From a virus: a stretch of 64,000 nucleotides of DNA. The notes beneath the pieces were generated by a model. It did no database searches and was not told where the DNA came from. It saw nothing but the letters and a program-made list of their open reading frames with translations. The stretch is from IMG/VR virus record IMGVR_UViG_3300044673_000327, positions 21,289-85,288 of that record, one strand, 5' to 3'. A program made the translations under genes and the position numbers. Below, piece by piece: positions 1 to 6,511 of this stretch; the first letter of the stretch is position 1, and each line of letters opens with the position of its first letter.

Positions 1-35
1 TTGTTTTGGAATCATGAACTGGATAGAGTTTTGAC

Positions 36-548
36 ATGGAGACTATCGAACTAACACCGAAAAGATTTAACGAGGTGGTCGGTGAATACGATCTCGAACC
101 CGAGACCGTTAAAGTCGAAATCACTCTCGGGGTAGCCGATCACGTCAGAAACGAGATACCCGATCGGGAAGACTCCGCCCCGATCCCCTGCATCGTTTAC
201 GAGATCACGGATAAAAACACCCTGCTCGGTACTGGCTCTCATCCCGGTTATATTTACGCCCTGACGTGGGACGAGGTACAGGAGTTGTGGGGTGAAAATT
301 ATAATGGTGACTGGATTTACCTCAACGTCTTCGGGGCTAACAGGGGAACCCATCTCGATATGGAACACGATAACGATCCTATCTGTGAAGACTGTATCGC
401 GGCAGGTTCCGCCGAATCTTTCGAGTACGATAAAAACCCCGAAAGCGATAAAGCCTGTTGGTCTTGCTGTCAGATGATCGATGAAGGACTCGAACAGAAA
501 GACGAAGAACGGCAATACCGAAACCTCAAGGCGGGAGAGTATCGTTAA
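36..548 (+). CDS. hypothetical protein with two Cys pairs
   Basis: I do not recognise this 170-residue protein. The C-terminal third has a CEDC pair and a CWSCC cluster about 25 residues apart, preceded by an acidic stretch (HLDMEHDNDP), so a small structural zinc site is possible. The N-terminal part is an unremarkable alpha/beta sequence. No clear Shine-Dalgarno precedes the ATG, as for many genes in this window. It is the first of several small (+) accessory genes and is followed 8 nt later by a class B leader element that belongs to the next gene. Confidence 0.75.
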   Translation: METIELTPKRFNEVVGEYDLEPETVKVEITLGVADHVRNEIPDREDSAPIPCIVYEITDKNTLLGTGSHPGYIYALTWDEVQELWGENYNGDWIYLNVFGANRGTHLDMEHDNDPICEDCIAAGSAESFEYDKNPESDKACWSCCQMIDEGLEQKDEERQYRNLKAGEYR

Positions 549-555
549 TTGATAG

Positions 556-568
556 GATAGCTACGCTC
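556..568 (+). promoter_or_regulatory. class B leader element
   Basis: GATAGCTACGCTC lies 35 nt before the ATG at 604. It is one of six copies of GATAGCTACGCTA in the window. The inverted arms TAGC/GCTA allow a small hairpin around TAC. Whether it is a promoter or a 5'-UTR structure cannot be told from sequence. Confidence 0.5.
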
Positions 569-603
569 AAGAGATAATGAATAATTAGCGTTCAAGGAGA
601 ACT

Positions 604-810
604 ATGTTAACCAAAACCGTAACCTATTACCTAGAGCTTGATGGAGTCACCTACGGGCTAAAAATAGGCCCGAGCGGTGAACCTTTTACGGGATGGAAAT
701 ACGATGATGAAACCGTAGAAACATCTCTTGAAGAAAGTTGGAAACCGGTAAGAGATCCAGCTTTACAAATCAAGCTCTATGAAGCTCTCGTGAAAGAGTT
801 GATAAAATAA
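604..810 (+). CDS. hypothetical protein, 68 aa
   Basis: Not recognised. It has an N-terminal beta-rich half (TYYLELDGVTYGLKIG) and an amphipathic C-terminal helix. The start is supported by a strong Shine-Dalgarno (AAGGAG) six bases before the ATG and by the class B element upstream. A rho-independent terminator follows at 841-867, so it looks like a one-gene transcript. Confidence 0.72.
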   Translation: MLTKTVTYYLELDGVTYGLKIGPSGEPFTGWKYDDETVETSLEESWKPVRDPALQIKLYEALVKELIK

Positions 811-840
811 TCGCTCTAGAATCACGCGCTGAATTAAACA

Positions 841-867
841 CCCGATCCTAATCGATCGGGTTTTATT
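841..867 (+). terminator. rho-independent terminator
   Basis: CCCGATC and GATCGGG form a 7-bp stem followed by TTTTATT. It ends the 604-810 transcript. Confidence 0.65.
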
Positions 868-878
868 ACAGGAGTTAT

Positions 879-1274
879 ATGATCTTCGACAAAGACAAAA
901 TATCCGAACAACTGGAAGCGAACAAAGATCTACTCCTCGAAAAGTTTCCAGCTTTCTCTCATTACGTGGAAAAGAAAAGCCATCAGTACCTATTCTGTCC
1001 CTACAGTATCGAATCGTTCAACGCCGAGATTCAATTGTTATGGGAGGTTGGAAACAAGCCGAAGGGAATGGCTATCTATAACTACTCTCTCAAGTACGAT
1101 AGAGAGCGGGGGGGATATTGGGAGCTTCTTAAAGAAGCCCTGCTCTCTCAGTTGGAGATGGAATCGAAGGCCGAGATTAATCCCGATGTTGTCTATCCCG
1201 ATACGGGAATTCCCCTACGCAAAGGGTTCGCCGATGACCTCACGGGAATGTTGAAAGGGATTATCGATCTCTAA
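879..1274 (+). CDS. hypothetical protein, 131 aa
   Basis: Not recognised. It is predicted soluble and mostly helical, with aromatic-rich central segments (YLFCPYSIESF, YNYSLKYDRERGGYWELL). Start is the ATG preceded by ACAGGAGTTAT, a good ribosome binding site. It is monocistronic by position, lying between a terminator and the CRISPR-like repeats at 1334-1442. Confidence 0.72.
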   Translation: MIFDKDKISEQLEANKDLLLEKFPAFSHYVEKKSHQYLFCPYSIESFNAEIQLLWEVGNKPKGMAIYNYSLKYDRERGGYWELLKEALLSQLEMESKAEINPDVVYPDTGIPLRKGFADDLTGMLKGIIDL

Positions 1275-1333
1275 ATACACGGACACTTTATCTCCCCGAT
1301 CCCTTCTCTCCGTCGGGGATGTCCACTAGAATA

Positions 1334-1442
1334 GATCTAGCGCGAATAAAACCCTATCAGGGATTGAAACGAATAAGTCTGCGCTTAATGCCGTAAGCTA
1401 TTTGTTTACCGCGCTCTCTAAATCCCTATTAGGGATACCCCG
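1334..1442 (+). CRISPR. two CRISPR-repeat-like units around one spacer-sized gap
   Basis: Positions 1351-1370 read ACCCTATCAGGGATTGAAAC, matching in form the 3' part of cyanobacterial CRISPR repeats: a CCCTAT/AGGG stem and the ATTGAAAC crRNA 5' tag. A second, degenerate copy of the core (CCCTATTAGGGAT, 1424-1436) starts 72 nt after the first core (1352), and both are preceded by GCGC and an A-rich stretch. A 37-nt repeat plus a 35-nt spacer would give that period. The second copy lacks the ATTGAAAC tail, as terminal repeats often do. No cas gene is present in the window. It could be a mini-array or a solitary-repeat decoy. Confidence 0.5.
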
Positions 1443-1469
1443 AATACGAGTAGGGGAAAGTTTTAAATC

Positions 1470-1859
1470 ATGGTCTTTAATATCGATAATGAACGTCCCG
1501 ACATTCAGCGCGCCTATCACGCCAGCGAGGACGAAAAACGTGAAGCCTATTACGAATCTCTCCGAATCGACATCCCGATCGCCCGTTGTGCCAAAAGCGA
1601 AGAGGGCGCAGTAAGGTTATCCGATGCTGTTCGAGAATTAGTAGAAAACGGAGGTGGCAGAAGATTATTCTTCAAAGAGAATCTTTATCTCGATGTCGAC
1701 TGGGATGAATTACCAGAACTGATCACGACACGATTGATAACCCCCGAGGGATGGGATTATCCGCTTACCGATTCGGATAATCTAAATATCGACTGGCACG
1801 AGCCGGGTAGTCACCAGATCGAGATTTCGGTAGAGCTATTCGATCCTACCGATGATTAA
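1470..1859 (+). CDS. hypothetical acidic protein
   Basis: Not recognised. This 129-residue protein is strongly acidic (DVDWDELPEL, ELFDPTDD at the C terminus) and soluble. It lies immediately downstream of the CRISPR-repeat-like pair on the same strand, so co-transcription is plausible. A small acidic protein beside a CRISPR decoy invites the thought of an anti-CRISPR, but nothing in the sequence proves it. It converges with the EAL gene, the last four bases overlapping. Confidence 0.72.
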   Translation: MVFNIDNERPDIQRAYHASEDEKREAYYESLRIDIPIARCAKSEEGAVRLSDAVRELVENGGGRRLFFKENLYLDVDWDELPELITTRLITPEGWDYPLTDSDNLNIDWHEPGSHQIEISVELFDPTDD

Positions 1860-2692
1860 CCCCCGACGATCTCTCTGCTCGGTTTCCCGAAATAATAGCC
1901 CTGCCCCATCTCGATACCGAACGATCGGACTAATTCCAGATCCCGATCGCTCTCGATTCCCTCTGTCAGAATCGTCTTCACCCCGCTCTCTCTCAATCGC
2001 TTTACTTCCCGTTTCAATCTCTCGGGGTTAATCAGTAAGGTTCTATCGAGTTTAACGACATCGATTCCGACCCGTCTTAAATCCAATCCTTTCCGAGTTC
2101 GATCGCTCTCGGGACTCCCCCAATCATCGAGGGCGATTCTCACCCCCCGAGAACGGAACGAGTTGATAACGGCGATCTCGGATTCTCCTAGTCGATCGCC
2201 CTCGTGAATCTCGAAACAGATCGCAGTTCGGGGGAAGTTAAAACAGAACGCCGCGACCAGTTCGTGAACCGTGGGACAGGCTAATCCTATCGTGGTGACG
2301 TTGAACCAGAGAGAGGGAATCTCTTTCTTTTCTCTCTTTTCTTCCCCTACTCCAACGCCTGCGAGATCTCTCGTCACCCTCTCGAATAGGGTTCTCTTCG
2401 CCCGAATCCCTAACCCCGTATCCCAAACCTTTTTGTAGAAACCCTCGGGATCGATAACGGGATCGTCTAGCGATACCCCCGAATCCCCTTTCCGATAGCC
2501 CCGTTCGGGAAAACGACTCAATACCTCGTACCCTACTGTCTCGGTCTTTCCGTCACGATTAAGCCAAACGATCGGTTGATAAACGGGGACGAGCCGATCG
2601 AGCGCGTACCGGAGTCCGTCCATCTTGCCCGCAAGCGGGTGGGGCGAGATCTTAAATAAGTGTTTAGAAGCTATCGATCGAGAGGTAGGCAT
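1856..2692 (-). CDS. EAL-domain c-di-GMP phosphodiesterase
   Basis: A single EAL domain fills the protein. With the ATG at 2692 the catalytic set is visible: Glu56 in GYEVL (EVL in place of EAL), Asn131 in WFNVT, Glu161 in FEIHE, Asp189-Asp190 in ALDDWGS, Lys214 in VVKLD, Glu244 in TEGIE and Gln264 in GQGYYF. All metal and general-base positions of active enzymes are kept, so c-di-GMP hydrolysis to pGpG is expected. There is no sensor, GGDEF or membrane segment. The reading frame is open back to a GTG at 2803, but a class C-like element (AATACTAAGAGGGG, about 2784-2797) overlaps that part, favouring the ATG at 2692; an ATG at 2623 is also possible. A phage copy could lower host c-di-GMP or disarm a cyclic-dinucleotide defence. 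Confidence 0.85.
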   Translation of the reverse strand: MPTSRSIASKHLFKISPHPLAGKMDGLRYALDRLVPVYQPIVWLNRDGKTETVGYEVLSRFPERGYRKGDSGVSLDDPVIDPEGFYKKVWDTGLGIRAKRTLFERVTRDLAGVGVGEEKREKKEIPSLWFNVTTIGLACPTVHELVAAFCFNFPRTAICFEIHEGDRLGESEIAVINSFRSRGVRIALDDWGSPESDRTRKGLDLRRVGIDVVKLDRTLLINPERLKREVKRLRESGVKTILTEGIESDRDLELVRSFGIEMGQGYYFGKPSREIVGG

Positions 2693-2838
2693 GGCAAACT
2701 GAGGAAAGCCCCGGCACAACGGGGAATATCTTTCCTCGGTTCGCGTAACGAACGGGAATAAAAGAGGGCGATGTGAAGATCCCCTCTTAGTATTTTGTAA
2801 CACGAGCCTGAAAGATCCGTCGAAAGATAGACGAATCC

Positions 2839-3150
2839 CTATTCCTGAAAATCATCGAAACCCGCGAATCCTTCGGTCGTCGGTAAGAGTTTACGGGAGG
2901 GCGAGCGTAACGGGAAATCGGTCGGGGAGGTTCCCATCTCGCTCTCCTTCATCATAACCGCGCGGACGTGCTTGCAGATATTAAATCCCCTGACCGTGAT
3001 GCCGTCCCTACCCTCGACGGCTCTACTCGGTATTTCCTGACCCCCCGACCAATTCGAGGGCAACGACGACGAGAACCCCCGCGTGAAGATCTTGCCCGGT
3101 CGTTGACGGGTCGCGTCGGGACAGTTGCAGGTATAGACGATCTTGGGCAT
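2839..3150 (-). CDS. SWIM zinc-finger protein
   Basis: This 103-residue protein carries CNC near the N terminus (YTCNCPD) and CKHVRAVM about 50 residues later, the CxC...CxH pattern of SWIM zinc fingers, which bind nucleic acid or protein partners. The linker between the pairs is longer than usual and basic, and the C-terminal 35 residues look unstructured. It is a stand-alone finger with no helicase or transposase attached. It lies upstream of the EAL gene on the same strand, separated by about 150 nt. Confidence 0.6.
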   Translation of the reverse strand: MPKIVYTCNCPDATRQRPGKIFTRGFSSSLPSNWSGGQEIPSRAVEGRDGITVRGFNICKHVRAVMMKESEMGTSPTDFPLRSPSRKLLPTTEGFAGFDDFQE

Positions 3151-3260
3151 AGAGGGGAAAAAAGAAAGAACGAGATCTACTTTTCCGAGAATCCCGCGAA
3201 TAGGGACGAGGTTAGGAAACCTATAGGTGTCCGGAATTCAACTCCATTCAGTTCATCTAT

Positions 3261-3404
3261 ATGAAAAACATCAAAGGCATTGTTCTAACCGCCCTCGTTC
3301 TCGTTTCCGTCGCTGGTTCCGCTATCGCTCAAACCAACCCCGTCAAAGAATCGGTTAACCCCGAGATCTGCCGACTAACTACTCAGGGTTGGCGTTGCTG
3401 GTAA
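3261..3404 (+). CDS. small secreted protein with signal peptide
   Basis: This 47-codon ORF encodes a textbook signal sequence: MKNIKG, a hydrophobic core (IVLTALVLVSVAG), and a SAIAQ cleavage site, leaving a mature peptide of about 22 residues ending in RLTTQGWRCW with two cysteines. It is bounded downstream by a terminator at 3424-3452. It stands alone on the (+) strand between (-) genes. Function is unknown; a periplasmic or surface peptide, for example in superinfection exclusion, is one possibility. Confidence 0.6.
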   Translation: MKNIKGIVLTALVLVSVAGSAIAQTNPVKESVNPEICRLTTQGWRCW

Positions 3405-3423
3405 TTGGGTTCGGTTGATGTCG

Positions 3424-3452
3424 ATCGCTCTCTGAAAAGGGGGCGATTTTTG
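3424..3452 (+). terminator. terminator after the small secreted protein
   Basis: ATCGC pairs with GCGAT, followed directly by TTTTT. It lies 20 nt after the stop at 3404. Confidence 0.5.
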
Positions 3453-3453
3453 A

Positions 3454-4044
3454 TTATTGAAAAGCTCCTTCTAAAGCAATATTATCAATAAATATTTCTA
3501 CCAATCCGATAGGTGAATATGTAAATACGGAGAACCCTAATGTTTGAACAGGTATATTTTGTATCGAGAACCAAGAACCTAATAACGATCGCCATCCGAT
3601 TGTGGGTGAAGAGGTTACGGGTAATTCGGCAATTATCAGGTTATTTAAATAAAACCTAATAAACACTACTAGAGGATAAGAATTCCCAAGAGCGGCAGAA
3701 CAAGAAACCCTTATCCATCTACAGTTATTAGGGATAGAGACAGATTGAGTTAACATCATCGGATTGGTTTGTGGGCTACCAACCTGAGATCCGAACGCTT
3801 GCGCTCCGTTGGGATAGGGCGTGGGTATACCAAAATCGTTATTCCCGTTAAGGATAACTGTATTGTTGTAAATTCGATTCCATCCTGTAACAGCATTAAC
3901 GTATTGAAAGCTATTAGTCGATATGACATCACTCTCAAAACTCCCATTTGCGATCGGGATATTTGCGTTGATAAAATTGCCGACAATTGTATTAACCGAA
4001 CCAGTTCTCCTACTCCTTAACTCCATTCCTCTCATCGCTAACAT
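3454..4044 (-). CDS. putative adhesin / fibre-associated jelly-roll protein
   Basis: The 196-residue product is beta-rich and ends with a pattern typical of carbohydrate-binding jelly rolls: NGSFESDV...VTGWNRI near residues 33-57 and FIDNIALEGAFQ at the C terminus. No catalytic motif is seen. It is the last gene of the (-) fibre block and its start overlaps the stop of the next upstream gene by one base, so they are translationally linked. A receptor-binding or decoration role is inferred from context. Confidence 0.6.
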   Translation of the reverse strand: MLAMRGMELRSRRTGSVNTIVGNFINANIPIANGSFESDVISTNSFQYVNAVTGWNRIYNNTVILNGNNDFGIPTPYPNGAQAFGSQVGSPQTNPMMLTQSVSIPNNCRWIRVSCSAALGNSYPLVVFIRFYLNNLIIAELPVTSSPTIGWRSLLGSWFSIQNIPVQTLGFSVFTYSPIGLVEIFIDNIALEGAFQ

Positions 4045-4460
4045 TAGTAATCCTCCCCGATAACGATGACATTAATCTGAGTTCCAGAAGTAGCGGCACT
4101 CACTAAATTAGCCCGTAACTGAAATCCTCTTCTCAACTGCAAGATCCGATTACCCTGAGCGTCAAACGGTAATCCCGGTATTCCAGAAAGAACATCTACG
4201 GGTAGCACGGAAGTGGAGTTTCCACTACTCGCGGGGATAGTCATTCTTCTCAGGACAAAGTTGCTCGTTCCATCCGAGATATAGAATTGAATATCCTCTG
4301 GTGCTGTATCGGTTGAAGTGACGATAATCGCTTTAATATTCGAGTCATCGACCCCCGCGGTGTAACAGGTTTTGATGTTAGTTCCGTCACTGTTAGCGAA
4401 GGTTTGCGGGACTTGTGGGTTGATGTTTTGAGCGGCTGGTGAGACGTATATTTTAGGCAT
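4044..4460 (-). CDS. virion-associated beta-sandwich protein
   Basis: This 138-residue beta-rich protein has no membrane segment or catalytic motif. It is similar in size and general character (short strands rich in Thr, Val, Asn and Ile, with a C-terminal VIVIGEDY strand) to 11595-12050. It lies between the LamG-type protein and the jelly-roll protein in a tight (-) operon. A structural or decoration role is inferred from context only. Confidence 0.6.
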   Translation of the reverse strand: MPKIYVSPAAQNINPQVPQTFANSDGTNIKTCYTAGVDDSNIKAIIVTSTDTAPEDIQFYISDGTSNFVLRRMTIPASSGNSTSVLPVDVLSGIPGLPFDAQGNRILQLRRGFQLRANLVSAATSGTQINVIVIGEDY

Positions 4461-4472
4461 GGTTTTAATTAG

Positions 4473-5138
4473 CTAAATGGGTGTAAAGTTATTCGTGTAC
4501 TTAGCGTATCCTCTATAAACCCGAAGATCATCCATCTGTCCTCGCCATCTCCAGTTGGGTGTATTAGCGTCGGGGGTTCCTCCTATCTGTACTGTCGTCG
4601 TATTGTTATTGTAAGGTGTATTATTTGCTAGACTACCCGCAAAACTACCGTTTCTATAAATATTAATAACCCCGCTGTATTTAACGATAGCTATATGTGA
4701 CCATTCATTTAAAGGTATCGAGGAGTTAACAATGGTAAAGTAATTACCGTTAATTACCCATACAAGTTGTGATGCGTTCATTAAAAACATCCAACTATAT
4801 CCGGAGATAAATTGGTGTTTCGATATAACTACATTCCAATCCTGACTCCACGCTGCAGGTCTCAACCAAACCTCAATTGTAAAGTCCCGATCGGTAAAAC
4901 TAAAATCGTCACCGGCTAGGGAATTTATATTAATAAAGTTATTACCATCGGTAAATTGTCCGCTACTCGTTCCGTTTCTAAAATTGGTAGTATTTCTTGT
5001 AACACCATTGTTACTAGAAGCACTGGTTTTTGGAAATGGGGATGTATCGAGAGCGGGGTTAGCTGTCTCAAATAATAACTCGTAACTCGCTGGTGGATGA
5101 ACTATTGTACTGTACAACTCCCTTAATCCGATCGTCAT
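4473..5138 (-). CDS. LamG / concanavalin-A-like fibre protein
   Basis: Residues about 70-221 form a LamG-type jelly roll. Diagnostic stretches are FTIEVWLRP, a WSHIAIVK strand, the GVINIYRNG turn and the terminal MDDLRVYRGYAKYTNNFTPI. These domains bind glycans, so a role in host-surface recognition is likely. The N-terminal 50 residues include YSTIVHPPASYELLFE, often seen before phage LamG modules. It follows the repeat-type fibre gene by one base (5140) in the same transcript. Confidence 0.75.
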   Translation of the reverse strand: MTIGLRELYSTIVHPPASYELLFETANPALDTSPFPKTSASSNNGVTRNTTNFRNGTSSGQFTDGNNFININSLAGDDFSFTDRDFTIEVWLRPAAWSQDWNVVISKHQFISGYSWMFLMNASQLVWVINGNYFTIVNSSIPLNEWSHIAIVKYSGVINIYRNGSFAGSLANNTPYNNNTTTVQIGGTPDANTPNWRWRGQMDDLRVYRGYAKYTNNFTPI

Positions 5139-5139
5139 C

Positions 5140-6123
5140 TTAAATCCCTCCCGCTAATAACATGGCTTGAATATCGGCTAGTAAATTAATCTGTTGCGTT
5201 TCGCCTATCCCGCTAACAATACTCCACCTATTCGTATGGAAAACCAACTCAACTCCCTGTCCCCCTCGATCTAATACCAGATTCGTATTCCCGACGATAT
5301 TGTGTCCCGTATTAGCGGTAATCGTGAGAGGATTAACCCCAAATCCCGTGAGTAGAGAGGAGTTGTTAAAATCGGCTACCTCGATGACATCCCCGTTATT
5401 TGGAGAGGCGGGAAGAGTGAGAGTGAATGAACCGCTAGAGGTGTTACAGAGATAGCGGGTATTAGATACAGCCGTGGTGTTTGTGGTGATGACGGATGTG
5501 GTGAGGGAAGATCCACCCCCGGCACTTACATTCACCGTAACAGCACCACCGCTATTCGTGGCGGTTACTCCAGCACCCGTGAAGTTGAAAGATGTGGCGT
5601 TAGATGTGAGCGTTGTACCCTCGTCCTGTACGGTGATAGCGGAACCTCCACTAGATACCGTACTCCACGTACCATCTCCTCTTAGATAAGTTGTATTATT
5701 CGCTGTTCCTGTAGCGGAGAGTTTCGGAATCGTTACCGCTCCATCGGCTATTTTACTCGTGCCGATCGCCCCGTCCTGTATTTTGTCCGAAGTTACGGCG
5801 TTACTGGCTATTTTGGTTGCCGTCACCGACGCGTTGGGAATTGCCGTCAGATAATTCGCGTCGTTGGTAAAAGCCGATACGTTACTCGGGAAGTTCTCCC
5901 ACGTCGCCTGTCCGTTAGTGCTGGAGGACTTGCGGAGGTATTGCCCCGTCGTTCCCCCCGATGGCAACCCGAAGATCCCGTTGAGTATCCAATCCCTGAT
6001 CCGAGTCAGGGTGAGTTTATAGGTAGCGGTATTCTCTACCTCCGATTCCACGAGTTCGTTCCCCGAGATGGAACCGGGTAGGGCATCGTAATCGGCTATT
6101 GTTTTATAAACGGGATCGGTCAT
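5140..6123 (-). CDS. tail fibre protein
   Basis: The sequence has the hallmarks of phage fibres: an N-terminal attachment-like stretch (TIADYDALPGSISGNELVESE), collagen-like GLPSGGTTGQYLRKSS, trimeric-coil repeats (ASNAVTSDKIQDGAIGTSKI, then DGAVTIPKLS) and a glycine/threonine-rich beta region from about residue 150. The C-terminal 60 residues are beta-rich (GHNIVGNTNLVLDRGGQGVELVF). It is the first gene of the 3454-6123 fibre operon. It probably acts in adsorption with the LamG and jelly-roll proteins downstream. Confidence 0.8.
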   Translation of the reverse strand: MTDPVYKTIADYDALPGSISGNELVESEVENTATYKLTLTRIRDWILNGIFGLPSGGTTGQYLRKSSSTNGQATWENFPSNVSAFTNDANYLTAIPNASVTATKIASNAVTSDKIQDGAIGTSKIADGAVTIPKLSATGTANNTTYLRGDGTWSTVSSGGSAITVQDEGTTLTSNATSFNFTGAGVTATNSGGAVTVNVSAGGGSSLTTSVITTNTTAVSNTRYLCNTSSGSFTLTLPASPNNGDVIEVADFNNSSLLTGFGVNPLTITANTGHNIVGNTNLVLDRGGQGVELVFHTNRWSIVSGIGETQQINLLADIQAMLLAGGI

Positions 6124-6134
6124 GGCTTACTCGT

Positions 6135-6179
6135 ATGATGGAGAGACTATTCGCGAATGAAGGAAGGAAAGAGTTTTAT
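6135..6179. repeat. purine-rich dispersed repeat with TTCGCGAA palindrome
   Basis: The (+) strand reads ATTCGCGAATGAAGGAAGG and continues into AAAGAGTTTTATTT. The same unit recurs near 14417-14440 (inverted), 18280-18320 and 48345-48390, and shorter GA-rich versions occur at more than ten other sites. Confidence 0.5.
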
Positions 6180-6482
6180 TTAATTTTCTTTTTCAAAGTA
6201 TTTACACTCCCACTTTGAGTTTCTTGTTATGTCAATCATGAAAGTGTTATACATAAAGCTTTCCGCTTTACGATTAGCTTCATGAATTTCAACTCCAGCA
6301 TTGTGTAACAACATTGAAATGTTGCAATACCACGTCCAAGCCCACTCGGGGTCTGCCTTTAATCTCTCTCTAAAAAGACGAAAAGCACTAATGCCGCTAA
6401 CTCCGAATCCAAAGATCGTACAAGCCCACCCGAGAACAAAACCTAACCAGATGTAACTTAATATGTTGATTAAATTATTCAT
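6180..6482 (-). CDS. small membrane protein
   Basis: One strong transmembrane segment spans about residues 7-30 (LSYIWLGFVLGWACTIFGFGV), followed by a soluble helical tail of 70 residues. A good Shine-Dalgarno-like GGAAGGAAAG lies close to the ATG. It sits between two fibre genes. A holin or spanin-like role is conceivable but not supported by any motif, and a dedicated holin candidate exists at 14149. Confidence 0.6.
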   Translation of the reverse strand: MNNLINILSYIWLGFVLGWACTIFGFGVSGISAFRLFRERLKADPEWAWTWYCNISMLLHNAGVEIHEANRKAESFMYNTFMIDITRNSKWECKYFEKEN

Positions 6483-6511
6483 AGCTCTTTCCTTCCTATC
6501 TTTCCTTCTTT

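Noticed and set aside
1402-1614. 70-aa (+) ORF over the second CRISPR-like core
   Set aside because: It overlaps the better supported ORF 1470-1859 in another frame and has a Ser/Pro/Arg-rich shadow composition.
2700-2740. RNase P RNA (GAGGAAAG motif)
   Set aside because: Only the short GAGGAAAG string matches; the other conserved blocks are absent and the segment is far too short.
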